Assembly: GCA_017591395.1 (NCBI GenBank)
Contig: WEDG01001497.1
Location: forward strand, 62,001-126,000
Source: Schistocephalus solidus
Lineage: Eukaryota; Platyhelminthes; Cestoda; Diphyllobothriidea; Diphyllobothriidae
DNA length: 64,000 nucleotides
Direction of reading: 5' to 3'
Shown here in pieces: positions 38,035 to 51,009 of the stretch. The translations under genes and the position numbers were made by a program. Position 1 is the stretch's first letter; the number at the start of each line of letters is the position of its first letter. The notes beneath the pieces are model-generated. The model was not told the DNA's origin. It saw only the letters and a list, made by a program, of their open reading frames with translations, and did no database searches.

Positions 38035-38110
38035 TGTCACTGACGTTTCAGAGAGCTTGACTAACTTTCCATTTTCAAATCGTCTAACACCCGACGATTG
38101 AAGCCGCAAC
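38035..38110 (-). other. PLE-type hammerhead-like fragment, degenerate
   Basis: The minus strand reads a GACGAT-containing half, a weak stem, then CTGAAACGTCAGTGACAATA. GAAACGTC is typical of the 3' half of the small hammerheads carried in PLE terminal repeats. The same GAAACGTCAG plus ACAATA string is found at 54380-54395. The CUGAUGA half is altered, so this is only a relic, directly upstream of a SINE copy. Confidence 0.3.
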
Positions 38111-38114
38111 CCGA

Positions 38115-38335
38115 AGTCCGAAGCCCTCGGGTGGTGCACCACCTGGGGATAGGTATGACTGACTGAGGACGGCTAATAAGCCAGAAATAGCCATTCCAGT
38201 CTCCTTTGTCTTTGTCGGCCATATTCATCTGCCTATTCTACGACTAGCCACCGTACGGCTGCTGGCAGGGCTCACGATTGAACCTCAAAGCAGATCGGAA
38301 AGAGGGAGTTCCGTTAGCGATCGGTACAGGTCACA
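38115..38335 (+). mobile_element. SINE copy, body and 3' end
   Basis: The body motif CTAATAAGCCAGAAATAGCC is followed by TTCCAGTCTCC, CTTTGTCTTTGTCGGCC and the long 3' arm (TTCTACGACTAGCCACC, GCTGCTGGCAGGGCTCACG, AACCTCAAAGCAGA), ending in GCGATCGGTAC. It shows the full 3' arm of the second subfamily, which replaces the GTTCCATTCC end of the array units. The hammerhead core has one substitution (CTGAGGA). Confidence 0.7.
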
Positions 38336-40020
38336 ATCTCTATAAATTTTTGCCCAAAATGGTGCATAGCTAAGCCTGAAGACCTGAAGGCCTTACAAAC
38401 AATCAAAAGCAGATCACATTCCATAGTGCTTAAAAGTGATTTATTCCCCATACTATCCGATAAGCTGACAGAAGGAAAATGGTTCTAGACCAAGTGGAAT
38501 AATTATGAAAGCACAGGTAAACCAAAAGTAGAACTTCAAAGCGAACTGGAGTGCTGGTCTTCTGTTCTACGACAGAACAATAAACTGGAAGCCTGAACCA
38601 TGTGAATATTTCACACCACAGCCAACAAAGTATGAACCCGGCACTAAAGTATCTGGGATCCAAGATAAGAGGTCAAGTGGGCTTGGTGAAAATCACCGCA
38701 CTTCTTCTCCCGAGACGGTGTTTTGGTTGCCTGATGATACCAAAACGAATCAGAAATTGATATTATGGTACTGAGCATACATTTCCTTGAATCAAAACGT
38801 GTTTTTGTCAGCAAAACTCTTAATTTAAAAGGTGTCAGTGTTTTTTAGTCATTTTTAACAGACTAAAATAAATAGTTTAATGATACTAAGTTACTTCCCC
38901 TCCTCCTCGAACGGAATCCGACGATAAAAGATGTTAGGCGTTTTTGACCAGAGAAACGGGTAGGACGAGCCACTGCGCAGAGGGGTTGAATTTGAGGAAG
39001 AAGTAGGTAGAGTGCAGGGTCGCTAGACGTAAACTGAGGCGGGGAAATCGCCGAAATTGTAAAAGGTTGGCCTGTGGGAGCAGGTGAAGTAGAATTAGCA
39101 TGAGCTTCTTTCAAGGTCCATTAGAATAATTTCATTGTGGTAACCACGAGTGATTGGGATATGTTTGGTTATAAGTGGCTGGACGCGGAACGGTTCTTTA
39201 TAGAGCGATTATAATGGCTTGCAAACACTTTTGACGCGGATAAACACAAACACCTGGAGAGGAAGTAGCTTAGTGTCACAAAGCGATTTATTTCAGTCAG
39301 TATAAAACTTGGTTGCTGGAGCTCATGCAAGTTTGGAGAGTAATAATAGCTTGGCACAGCTTTGGACATAATTAATAGCACCGATATCGAACGAGAAGCT
39401 AAAAGCGAGAATGGAGGGTCTGGGGCGGTTCCTGCTACCAACGTTACAAAGCCACTCCCATTTGCGGTTTCGGTAAACCATGAAGTCCATGAAGTTCATT
39501 TTATTGCAAATGGTATATTCCTTGAAAAGCTGCCGTTCCGACGAGGTGCGGTTAGTTCCAATTCATCCTGTAATTGAATTTCAAAGCAGAAGGAGGCCGA
39601 ACAATCCCAAATTCACTATATTAACAAAAATGGATACAAATTAGTTTTTTGCATTCTTAAATAAAACACAAACAACATACACTTAAAATAGCTTACAGTC
39701 TTTCGCTTTTAAAGGTTAGATGGAAGAATACTGAAATAACGCACATATTTGCGAGATTGCGTGAATGTAAGGTGAGCGGGCAAATCCAGTTAGGTTTTAG
39801 CTTACAGTATGGCCGTAAATGTGCTAAACAGTCTGTGAAGCAATGCTTTATAAGTCGCAGCGATAATGTCCATGTAAGCACTCAAGAAGTCATGTTCGGA
39901 GAACGTACGATTTCAATAAGTCATCATCAGACATGCGCAATAATATAAGTCAGCGTAGAGTAGCGAAATTTTAGACAGCCAGTGAACAGTCATTACAGGA
40001 GGAGACTTAAGGGCATTCAA
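38336..40020. other. Unassigned stretch
   Basis: No gene or repeat is recognised. Open frames reach 90 codons on the minus strand (39169-39441) without motifs. Confidence 0.5.
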
Positions 40021-40023
40021 AGG

Positions 40024-40345
40024 TCAGGGGTCATAGTCTAGTGCAGTCAGAGGTTTAGAGAGGGAGGAGGAAGGTGCATACCAAAGACAAGGGAGTTTGG
40101 TAGCCAGCCCTACCCAACCCCAGTTGTTGCGGCAACCGAGGCGCCAACCCACGACCTGTTGTTCAGAATCGTAGCACGTTAACCCACTGCGACACGGGCT
40201 CGTTGTCTTGTCACTTTCCATCGGGAATATTAGCAATGGTAGATGGACGCAGACAAGAGTAGTGGAATTCTGCCTTTATCACTAGCTACACTACGGATGC
40301 TGACGGGGGTCAAAAGTGAGTTCCATGGCACAACGGGACAAGTGA
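40024..40345 (-). mobile_element. SINE variant with different tRNA-like head
   Basis: In minus orientation, CGAGCCCGTGTCGCAGTGGG starts a tRNA-like head, followed by GGTTAACGTGCTACGATTC and GGTCGTGGGTTGGCGCC. GGTTGGGTAGGGCTGGCTAC and CTCCCTTGTCTTTGG mark the body, in which the hammerhead segment is deleted. On the far side, AAAGTGAGTTCCATGGCACA resembles the block beside the 31.1- and 63.2-kb copies. The head differs enough to suggest a separate subfamily. Confidence 0.6.
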
Positions 40346-42025
40346 GACCCGTAATCGATTGGCAAACGCACATCTACCAATGCATATGTTTCCAGTTCGT
40401 TGCTGTTACGCGATGTGGAACGAGGTGCAACCAAACATGATGGGATCATTTTGAGAAAGAGTCACCTAAGAGCCTATATAAACGCTTTAGAATTGTACTT
40501 CTATACTCTTGTCAAATACCTAGACTTTTTTCACACAAAGACACCGATGGAAAATGTCCTTGGCCTCTCTCAGCAATTTTTCACTAGGGGAGGTCAGGGA
40601 ACTGCCGAGAGGCTCTAGCAATGCTCATGAAATTTAACGTGTGACGACAGTAGGAAATCTATGGACGCCCATAAGGTTAAAGTAGGTGTGCGAGATGGCA
40701 GATTATTACTGGCGCACTTCAGGTTGTCCCATCTATTTATTAACGAACAGCGCTGTAGCTAACTATGCAGCATAAATGAAATGTGGTTAAACCTTTCAAA
40801 CGAGTCTGTAGAAAGTCTATTGGCACTCCAAATTTATGGGTTAACAACTTTTTTCCAGTCGTCTGGCAACGAGTTTTGGTTGCAGTATGTTAATTCAACT
40901 GAAATGACCGACAAGCAGGAAAACTTTCTTACAAGCAAACAAAAACATCCTTTTGAGCGTCATGTAGGCTAAGCAGAAAATAACTCCGTTAGATAGTTAA
41001 CGTTCGGCAAAGAACAGACAAGGGCTGTTATCCAGGCCTTCCTAGCTGTGTGCCAATACACAAAAAACAAGTCGAGTTTGAACTGCCTGAAAAAATGAAC
41101 GCGAGATATTTTTCTAGAAGATCTTTGCTACTCGGTGCTAAACAGGGAGATAAGATCTAAGGCCGAAAAATTCTCTGAAGTAAAAATATAATCTACTCCC
41201 AAGGGCATAAACATTTTCCAGTTAAATTAAGAATAGCATGATAGAGTCACTAAAAACATCTGTCTTGCGCCCGTCCGCATATGGTTTAGCATGGAGGAGG
41301 CCAAGTACGGGCTGCAGATGCACGCCACCTCGAGGCGTGCTTTTCAATTCCCCGCACTTGGCGCAACGAGTACGTTGGCAACATATAAAAGCAAACAGTG
41401 GCCTAAACCTAAACGGCTTTGCAAGCGGCAAATAACGTCTCTCATCCATAACCTCGAAGAGCTCGCTAAATAACCGACATAAGGCTTATTCGAAAACTTC
41501 TTATGGGTCGTTAATAATAACAGAATGACTCGAACGGCAAGTTACTTGAGGCAAATATAATATTATGGTGTAAATTAAACTTGTGCGAATCTCAAGATGA
41601 TATAGTAACGCTGGCTTTTGCACACGAATTCACAGTCTTTAGTTCATACCAGTTTGTTTTCCACCAGACAAATTTTACGCGTTCTACTTTCCTGCCTTAC
41701 TTATCTGGCAAGTTCCTTTAAATTGAATAAATTGCGTGCTGTGGACACAAATCTTGAAGTTTTTGTGAAACTCGAATTTGCTATTAGTATGGTAAATAAT
41801 AAATTAGTTGCATAAAAATGTCTGCCTGTTGGCAGGTTGCGAATATAACGCGGTTATTCCGCATCAGCTTACGGATTTCAACTTGAGTATTCATATCTGC
41901 TTTCGGATCGAGCCTGATAAGTTTTGTTCTGAAGGATTTACTCAATATTCGCGCAACAATTTCCTTGGAACTTAAACTAGAAAAAGTAATTTTTATTGAT
42001 GAAATAGCTTAAAGTTTCTCTCACG
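40346..42025. other. Unassigned; GC-richer island at 41238-41470
   Basis: The 41238-41470 patch (rich in CG dinucleotides, with the inverted repeat GCACGCC and GGCGTGC around 41321-41341) stands out from the AT-rich surroundings. It has open frames on three of the six frames but no readable domain. It may be a fragment of an unrecognised repeat. Confidence 0.4.
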
Positions 42026-42029
42026 CTCG

Positions 42030-42072
42030 GGGCTCGAGAGTGAGCCTCAAGGCAAAGCAGAATGAATGAGTT
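42030..42072 (+). mobile_element. SINE 3' arm fragment
   Basis: GGGGCTCGAGAGTGAGCCTC followed by AAGGCAAAGCAGAATGA is the 3' arm seen at 4.8 and 38.3 kb. It sits just upstream of another SINE copy in the same orientation, so it may be the end of a tandem neighbour. Confidence 0.5.
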
Positions 42073-42130
42073 CCTCTACTGAAAGGTGTGTGTTCATCTA
42101 CGAATGTAAGTCTGATCTAAACCGGCAAGA

Positions 42131-42298
42131 AAATGAGTCCGTGGTTCAATTGTTCGGGCGTTTGACTTCTGATCAATGGGTCATGGTTTCGATCTTCGGA
42201 TAATGCACCACCTAAAGTTGTGTATAACTGGCTGATGACAGTTAATAAGCCAGAAATGGCCATTCCAGTCGCCCTTGTCTTTGCCGGCAATAATAATC
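42131..42298 (+). mobile_element. tRNA-derived SINE copy (head and body)
   Basis: The head begins GAGTCCGTGGTTCAATTG, and a B-box-like GGTTTCGATCTT lies about 45 bases on. The body has CTGATGA, GTTAATAAGCCAGAAATGG and CATTCCAGTCGCCC, ending in GTCTTTGCCGGC. The copy is old (several changes in both promoter boxes) but structurally complete up to the end of the body. Confidence 0.7.
42226..42270 (+). ncRNA. Hammerhead-like motif in dispersed SINE copy
   Basis: CTGATGA and GAA cores are intact. Stem III AUGGCCAU is intact. Stem I pairs ACTGG with CCAGT perfectly (Watson-Crick, where the array has one G-U). Stem II is weakened (AGTT against AGCC). Retention of the core in an otherwise diverged copy supports the motif being real. 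Confidence 0.5.
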
Positions 42299-45200
42299 AA
42301 CCTTTCAACTGGTAGATTTGACCGTTAAACGGAATCGCAAGAAACTTTATATGTCGATGATTGATTTTGATAGGTAAAATCGCACATAAGAACATTTCGT
42401 ATGCCTATAATCTTTGAAAAAAGTTGACTTATAAGTTGAGTGGAGTAGTTGGTAACTTTGCAAACTATATTTGAGCAGATATACTTCAATTTTTACATCT
42501 AAGATGTACGATCATTCAATAAAAACGTTTTAGCTCCGTTTTAGAACCTTTAAATGTTTGACGGGATGTGATTAATCATTACTTTGTACAGGGCTTCTGG
42601 TACATTTACATTTTCATTGGGTAAAATCACCATACTCCTGTCATTTTCTCTCATTTTAAGCTAGCTTTCATTGAACGTATGCTTAAAATTTGAATCAACT
42701 GAAGAAAATCCGAAATTTTGTACTTAATTCCTTGGCTGGACGCATTTTCGCACAATACAGAAAAGCTTCACCTTGGATCTCACAGAAAACAGACGGGCGG
42801 TCTCTGGGAGTGTCGTCAAGATTGGGTGTTTAATAAAAAATTCTTCTTCTGCGATAATTGTTTTGATTTACAAAACTACTATTTCCTTTGATTTATTGTA
42901 AATTTTTCGACTTTTGACCTTTATAGAAACCGACTATTTTCGCATTTAAAGTAGCTCAAATGAGGAAGAAATAACTCCCCGTCCTTTGAAGTTTACGACA
43001 GGTAAGATTTGTTGAATGCTGAAAAGGGCCATTATTGCTTTATAAAAAATTCTTTCCAACGTCTTCTTTGAGGACCCCTGGCAAAAGCGAAAAAATTGTT
43101 CACAAGCAGCTTTTTTAAGACTGTGCTCGTTAGTTTACCCTTCCTGGCAGAGAATTTGTCCGAAAATATTTATTAAATTTCATGCGAAATTTTGGCTGGA
43201 GTTTTTCCAATTACGTTGAAAATTTCTCAACGCTCCAAGCTTCATAAGAATCAGTTCTAGGTTTTTGGAAAACTATTTTAGGTCACCAAAAAAACGCGTT
43301 TTGATTAGAACGTATTGAAGCGCATAGAGACAATAGACAAAGTAAATCGAGACTTAGCTAAAGTGCATATGTTTGCGGGTAGGACAAAATTGCACCAAAG
43401 ACAAAATGTTGTAAAATGTTTAAGAAATTTCAAAAGAACTTTTAACAATTTAGAAGAATTGATATCGAGTGAGATTCTTACGATGTCTGGATTACAGACG
43501 GATGTCTTAAAATTGGTGAAAACGCTAAAAATTACAACAATTACTGCCAATGGTGGAATAAGCACCGGTTTTACCTTAATAACACAGTTTAGTAATGCAA
43601 TTCTTGACTGATCTTTTTTAAGTGTAAATCCGCATTACGGAATGAATAAGCTGTCAACATTTACAGATTACACTCTTGGAATATACAAAAGAATGCTCTC
43701 AATCCATACTAAATTGACATTTTCAGAAAGGGTTTTGTATTTATCCATCCTTAGATTTTGTCCCTGTCCTCAACTTCAAATATAATTTTGGAAAACTAAC
43801 TAAGTGACACCCTGATACATCCTCCAGTACAGTTAGAGTGGTCAGTCATGAATTATGTGTGCATTCACGAAAAATTTATAACAAGTCGGAAACCGGCAAA
43901 CGCGCATCTACCAAAACATTCAGTTGATAGTGAATAGCCCTCTGTTAAATGCAAACACATGGGAAATAGTGAAAATAATATAAAAGTATGTAACCTAGTG
44001 CATAACTTACCCTCTAAATAATGGCAAGCACTAGCTAATTCAAACCCAGTGGTAGCGTACCTTTTAAATCACAAACGAATAACAAAAGACATCCATACAA
44101 CTAAAACTGGAAAATGAGCATTACAAGTACTATTTTGTAACTAATAAAAACAATTTCGTTATGAAATGCAAAAATTCGGGTCTACTGAATACACTAATTT
44201 CAGGAGTGCACATTGTAGATTGCATAACTCGCTTAATGTCAAGATCTAAATTCGACGTGGATGTCACATATATGAAGGTGTTATTTTCGTTTTTTGAATT
44301 TAAATGATGCGGAAAAATCTACTTCTTATTAAGGAATGTATTTCAGGTTTATTTATTGCAAGAAAACGGTGCCAAACTGGGCAAGATCTTACGTTTTTTC
44401 CTAGTCAAGAATTTTTCTAACTTTTCGAAAGCTACGTGTCAGAAAATTTTGTGTTTGTGCGTTTTATTGTAAAGTAACATTCAGAAGACGGCAAAATTTT
44501 CCATTTATCCATTCAGAAAACAGAAAACTTGCTTTGTGTTTACGAAAATCAGGTAAATTCAAGTATGTGAAATCGCATGGTTTTGTAAAAACTAGGGCAG
44601 ATTTAGTTTTAAAAAATCAATTTTGCACATTTGTGACGTTTGGTGCCACAAAACGGTAATAATCTTGTGTGAACATACTTTACTTTACAACATGGATAAT
44701 TAAAACCGTAAACACACGTGAAAAACCGTCACTTTTCTGAGTCACGACATACGCGGGAGATATCCAGACAATTTCTATCGGCAATTTACCATTAAAGAAT
44801 ACGGAAATTTAAAACGAAATGTGCAGAAGATTGGCATTTTTCACAAAATCTTTGAAAATAGTTGGTCACGTTATTGTGCATTTGCTTTCTTAGAATAGGG
44901 CCCAAAGAAATAAATATAGATAAAACCACTCCATTAGAAAGAGATAAGTGAGTTCTTTCATTTTCAGCAGAGATTGTATGTCTTCTTTTCAGCGAAGTCG
45001 AAAAACCGGACAAACTTTCCCAATTTTCATTGACTTTACCTTTTAAAAGGTTGAAGTACCCAGGTATTAAACAAGGTAAAATTCAAATAAAGCCCTTTTT
45101 AGAGAGGAACCTGATTATAAAAGGTTTGGAAATTGATCTTAGGCATATAAATTGCCGCATTATGTTGTGGGCTTTCATTTTTCATGGCAATGAGTTTTCA

Positions 45201-48200
45201 TGTTTGAGTGAGTCTATAAATATGATCAAAACTGTCATCTACACCAGAAAACATGACAAATCTTACTAATACGGTAAATGCATCCAAGAAGTATCTTATT
45301 GTGAAGGTTTTGATAAACACATAGAACAGAATCTACATTTATAGGCAATGAATTGAAAACATTGAAAATCATAAAGTATTAACTACTATCTCAAGAACGA
45401 TCTGACGCTCATCATTATCTAACACCCGAACTTCTTCTAAAGGAGGTTAACATAACTTACACGTCCTCTAATGTAGAACAAATGGTAAATTTACGCTTGC
45501 ACTCTACAATTATATTTCAATTTATTTGTCAGTGACCAGTCTGTCAACTTTTAACCTTATGAATTCTTTTATTCCTGTGATGTTTTTGTTGGCACAATGA
45601 AGCGAAAATCTGCTTGCCTTAGTCACAGGCATGTTTTACAATTTAAAAACGGAAAAAGAAACCGCCAGTTCTCGTGGAACCGTATTGGAATATACACTCG
45701 AAAGTTAAGCTGTTTGGTAACTGTCATACTTTACATTGCTCGTAATCTGGAAGAATACGTCCACGGAATATGCACTAAAGGACCATTTTGAAGCGTAATT
45801 CTACTTATATTGCTTTATTTACTCGTTTTTTCTAGCAGGATCAAGACATATCGAGGTCGGTTAATTACCTTAATTGATTTTTCATGGTTTCGAAATTTTC
45901 TCCTTTTCTTAAATGTTTAAAATTTCTAATCAACGTAACATTAATTTGGAAACCACAATATGCCTTACTTTTAAGAACGGTCGCTTCTTTACTTCTGCAA
46001 AATTTTGGAGGCCGAAGCGTGAGATGTTTTTCGCATTAATGGGCAGTTTCTTGTAAAATCCATGAGATTACATGAGTTTGTGCATTTCCATGCATGTCAG
46101 AACTAAAAAAACGGTTAAGGAACTGTACTGATTAAAAAATATTTTGCATATATTTTAAGTAAATTTCTTAAACTAAAGTGAGGCACGTCTGGTTCTATTG
46201 TGCAAATGTTAATTGTAAAAATCTATATAATTTTTCCGTTTTTATATTACGAGAAATATAGTTAATTTACACAAAGAGGATTCCACTCAAGTTCATCGAT
46301 CAAAATTTTACAAGAATAAATGCTTCTATAAGGCCACACGTTGATAGTTCAGACAGTTACTATTAAACGTGGATAGAATTAGCAGACAAAATAGTAAGCA
46401 AACCATTTTTATATATTGATATAACTTTTTTCCGTCAAATTTACGTACGCTTTTTGGTGATGACAGAGGCTGTTGGATTTTGGAGTACACTTTACGTATC
46501 GATGAATATCTTACGTTTTTTAATGCTTTCAAGCGTTTGCTCGTGAACAAAGGTTCTGTTCCCTTAACATATACTAGAGCTTAACAATAAGCTGTTTCTG
46601 AAAATGTTTTTCATAATTTATATGTGTTTAAGCTTTTCAATTTATATCGATGGTCAGTTGGGTCAAATTTGAAGACATCCAAATATGAAGAACACTCTGC
46701 TTTAATGCAAAATTCTCTATAACACGATCCCTATTTATAATGTGTTTGAGTACAGTATTCTGCCCAAATAGCTTTACGTACATTACGTTTGTACACGGCA
46801 CAGCCGAAAAACAGAAACTTTTGAAGGTTTTTTCACTTTCCTGAAAACTAATGATAACAAATACTGAAACGTAATCTGTCAGAAAAGTAAAAACTTACTT
46901 ATTTTTATAGTGCAATAATTTGCGTGATCTTTATTTACTTTAAGGCTCAGTTTTGGGATTGCCAATTTTCAGAAGGATGGCCATATAAATACTAAAAACA
47001 CTAATGTTTCACTCATACATTATGTAAATTGCGTATGAGCAGAAACTATATCACTGAACAATGTCACTATATGCTTATAATTCTATATGACCATTAGAAG
47101 GTGGTCAGTTTGTACTCTTTGACATCCCGACAATATCGACATTTTTAATCAGGCATTTGTATTACTGCACTGTAGGAGACAAACTCACGCAGAGTTGTAA
47201 ATCGTCTATTTAAAATTCAATAAAACTTCTAGTATCCTATATATATCCTGTTTGTTTACAACTTGGTTCTCACCGTTTACGCCGAAAAAAAAGTAATTTT
47301 TAAGTGCAACAAGTTTTTTGGTTAAACACTTAATAGTATAAGGAGGAACAAGCTCAAGCTTGCAAACAATTTGTGTGCAAGAACAATTTTTAACGTCGAA
47401 TATTTCCCGAGTACATCGAAAAATAGATTTTTGCCTGGATGTATAAAACGTTGATAATGAAGAAGCGTAAGCTAAAAACATAAGCTGCAAATGCAAAATA
47501 TATTTTCAGAATTTTCTCGGCGAATAATATAAATGCACAACGTTTAAGATGCTTAAAATAAATAACCTCAACTTCGCTCATCAGGTTCACCGAGGAAGGC
47601 CATATACTTTAGATTAGTAATCTCTAGCCAGATTCTTGAAAAATGTACCCAAGTACAAAAATCTTATCTTCAGCTTAGTAAAGTAATTTGTAGATTTAAA
47701 TTACGTCTACTTAAACAAAAAAATTAGGGGTTAAAAAACTGATTAAAATAAAAGTTAAAACTCTTTTTGATAATTTTGGGATAACTTTCTTCCAAAACGA
47801 TTTTTTATGCAAGAAAACAACTCTTAACATGTTTGCTGTTTCATTATGCATTTCAAAGTAGTGTCACACGAATCGAGCGTTATTTTTCGTCCTTTCATTG
47901 CTCGGTGTGCATTTAACAACAGCGAAATCGTTTGTGATTTATTCGGTTTGACGAAAATAAGCACTTTTATTAGGTCACCTATTAAAAAAAGTTGTCAGTT
48001 ATTAAGAAATGTGTATACCATAAGCAAATGTAATATCAACATACCATTATAATTTGCATCAAGAGACATTCTCTCCCTTATAATTACTGCGTGCTTTTCA
48101 GTTGTAAGTTACACTGCATTCCCAGGCCCTTTTTGAATATCAATAAATACTTTGTGGTTTTAATTCCTCTGGATAATTTGCCCAAAATAATACATTTCCA

Positions 48201-50639
48201 AATTTCTGTTCACCAAAGAATTAAGAATAAAGCAGTTGTTAAAATGAATAATGAAGAGCCGATTAACTGAGATTTCTTTGTTATGCTGACAAGGTTCTGG
48301 CCCCTGGTTGCATTCACCCAATATTGAGCCCAATAGACAAAGACAGTTGGGTTCTCGATTACGGCCTGTAAAGAATATGACCCTTGCAAACTGATAAATT
48401 ATCCCTTAAAAGTATACCCTCAGGGGTAATTCACCAGTAAATTGTCCCTGTTTATTATATTTTTTTAAAATAGAGTCGCAGAAAACTGATAAGTTTTCGC
48501 TTGTTTATGCATTTTCCAGCAGATGTTTATTTGTTATCTAACAAAATTCGAAAACGACTAAGCTATGTCTTCTAAAACCATTTACGTCCACGTTATTTAT
48601 TTTTTGGGCTCCACTCTGCTCGAACTGATGAGAAATTACGTGTTAAGCGATATTAAACAGCACGAAAAGTATCTCTTCATACGTTCAAATTCAAAAGCAA
48701 TCTTTTAATTGTGGGCGAATTCGTGATTATTTGGGAATATTTGCATATTCATAGAGATTAAGAGTGTGATAAAAACTTATTGACCATTGGCGTCACTTCT
48801 TTATTTTCGAGCGTCAGAGTGCAAGTTTCTTAATCATCGTTTACAAAAGAGAAAAACAGACTTTTCTGAAAATAAAGTTCATATTGTCATTAGGCCTTTA
48901 TTTATACATGGTAATGTAGAACTATCTTTCACCTTAGCAGCAATTGCTTTGATAAGTCAAGATCGTCTTCCAGAAACCCCCTTCTTATGCCTAGATGCCA
49001 GCTAGAACCATTAGTGACACAGGAAACACTTGATTATAAAGCTCCGCACTAACTTGTAATTTTTTCTTTGATGAAAACAAATATAAACACAATCATTATG
49101 GAAAAACGGTTGTCCCACGCGTTCATCTAATAATTAACACACGCATGGTATGCGGAATAGATTGAACTGATAATCTAGACTTTGGATGTGGTGTCTCTTT
49201 TTACGTTGCCTAGTGCTTACATATCAAAAAGACCCATATATGTCTACTCCTCACAGTGAAGTGTTTAGAAAAGGGAATCATTGCTAATGTCCATCAAAGA
49301 AAACTCTGAACACTGTCTAATAAGTGAATGACTATAGACATGAACAAAAACTAATAATTCTGTAATTTTCTGGTTTACTATTAGAGTTAGAACTAACCTA
49401 AGCACATTATCTGTTGCCCACAGTAAAATCTTTCCTGTAACCACTTCCTGAAATCTCATCTACGAGAGATGGTGAAGGTTAAGTTGGAATTTTTCCAACT
49501 TATTCCTTAAATGGGAATTTAATACTAAAAGGCTTTTGAAAAGTAAAAGTTTTAGATATAGGTTATTAGCAAAATAACCAACAATGCAATCCTTTGGATT
49601 TATATATATATATCGTGTATATATATATATATATACTTCTTTGATTCAGCCAATCATCACCCTGCCTACACGATAGGACTGGAAATATAAACATGCGCAC
49701 GAGTACGGCACAGTTAGTTCCCGCACTTAGTCTGGCAGATGAGTCATATGCACACCATGGAATCGAAGTTTATTTATACAACTTTTCCCATAAAACATAT
49801 TATTTGTTGGTGTTTTACGAATAAATCTACATTCGCCAGATAACTGATAATTTTTTCAATGATAAACAACATCCTCATATCTGAATAGATTAATGGTGAA
49901 GAAAGCAGTCAGATCAAGTATTGTCCATTTTTTGAGATTTTTCATTTCATGAATTCTAGTCTAACTAGCTAAAGTGGCTGTCAGATAATACAGGATCATT
50001 AAGGCGTTATAACCACTCATGTGAAATTTATTTAAACTTTTACTTCATCGAAATCTTATATAAAAAATATATGTTATTAATAATCACCAACCTAGTTCTT
50101 AGAACTTCGTGAAAGGAAATTGTGTAAGTAGTTGTGCCTGAGTTCGATGTTTATATTTTTGTTTTGTTAATGAATTTGAGTTCATTGTGTATTTGTTTCA
50201 TGATAGAAATGCAGGCCAGGTTTCAGCGAAATGATACATTTATTGATACAAAAGTTATTTCCTAAACTATGTTATATCGCATATGAAAACCCGTTTTTGG
50301 GGCTGGATTTGCTATAAAAGAACATTCGTATAGGTACAAACGTTTCAATTCAATGCCATATAAAGCCGGAAAATTGGCTTTCATGGCAACGCAAATCAGG
50401 TGAAGGCAGTTATGAGAAATGGAATTGATTTCAAAGCAGCAAGGAAGAATATAGATTGGTAAAACTGATCGCTTAACAAGTCCACCTTCAGAACCTCTTC
50501 GGGACTAATAGATATTCCAACCATTTTATCGAAAAAAAGCAGGCCAAAAACAAACAGCAGACGGCAACATTACTCTGAAGTCTGGAGACCACTGCCTACA
50601 TTAAAGGAGACTTTGAGGCAGTTCCTGGACTTAAGAGAG
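42299..50639. other. Long AT-rich stretch, no recognised gene
   Basis: This is the longest featureless part of the window. Open frames are up to 98 codons (43315-43611, overlapped by an 86-codon frame on the other strand) with low-complexity, AT-driven composition. The only clear structure is an AT-repeat tract at 49600-49635. Confidence 0.55.
49600..49635. repeat. (AT)n microsatellite with CGTG interruption
   Basis: Two (TA)n runs are separated by TCGTG. The tract is nearly palindromic and could extrude a hairpin. Confidence 0.8.
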
Positions 50640-50890
50640 TAGGCATTACTATCCACCCAAAGCAACAATTCGTCGCGGTTTGATGCAACTCAAGAACACA
50701 GTTGTGCCTAAAAGCCAGCGACACGGAGCAAAGACTACACTTAAACAGCCATCACCCTCTGTCTCACAACCGCAGCTGTATCCACACGCTATTCAAAATA
50801 ATTAAAACCCATTGCAGCACGCCAAGGGGCCCAATAACTATACCTCCAAAGCAACAATTCGTAGCCATTTGATGCAACCCAAGGACAGGT
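50640..50890 (+). repeat. Short direct repeat, about 190-bp spacing
   Basis: CAAAGCAACAATTCGT, then TTTGATGCAAC and CAAG.ACA occurs at 50658-50699 and again at 50848-50888, with a few differences. ACTAT and an A/C-rich block precede both. The repeat lies in GC-richer, transposon-like DNA. Confidence 0.6.
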
Positions 50891-51009
50891 TATAACTAAC
50901 TGAAACCTCAGGGGTTGTCTAAAAAATTAAACTTACAACGAGTGAGACTACAAGTTTTGTTATGAAACCCGGGCGGAAATTACAGACCTGCCTGCAGAAG
51001 CTCGGAGAT

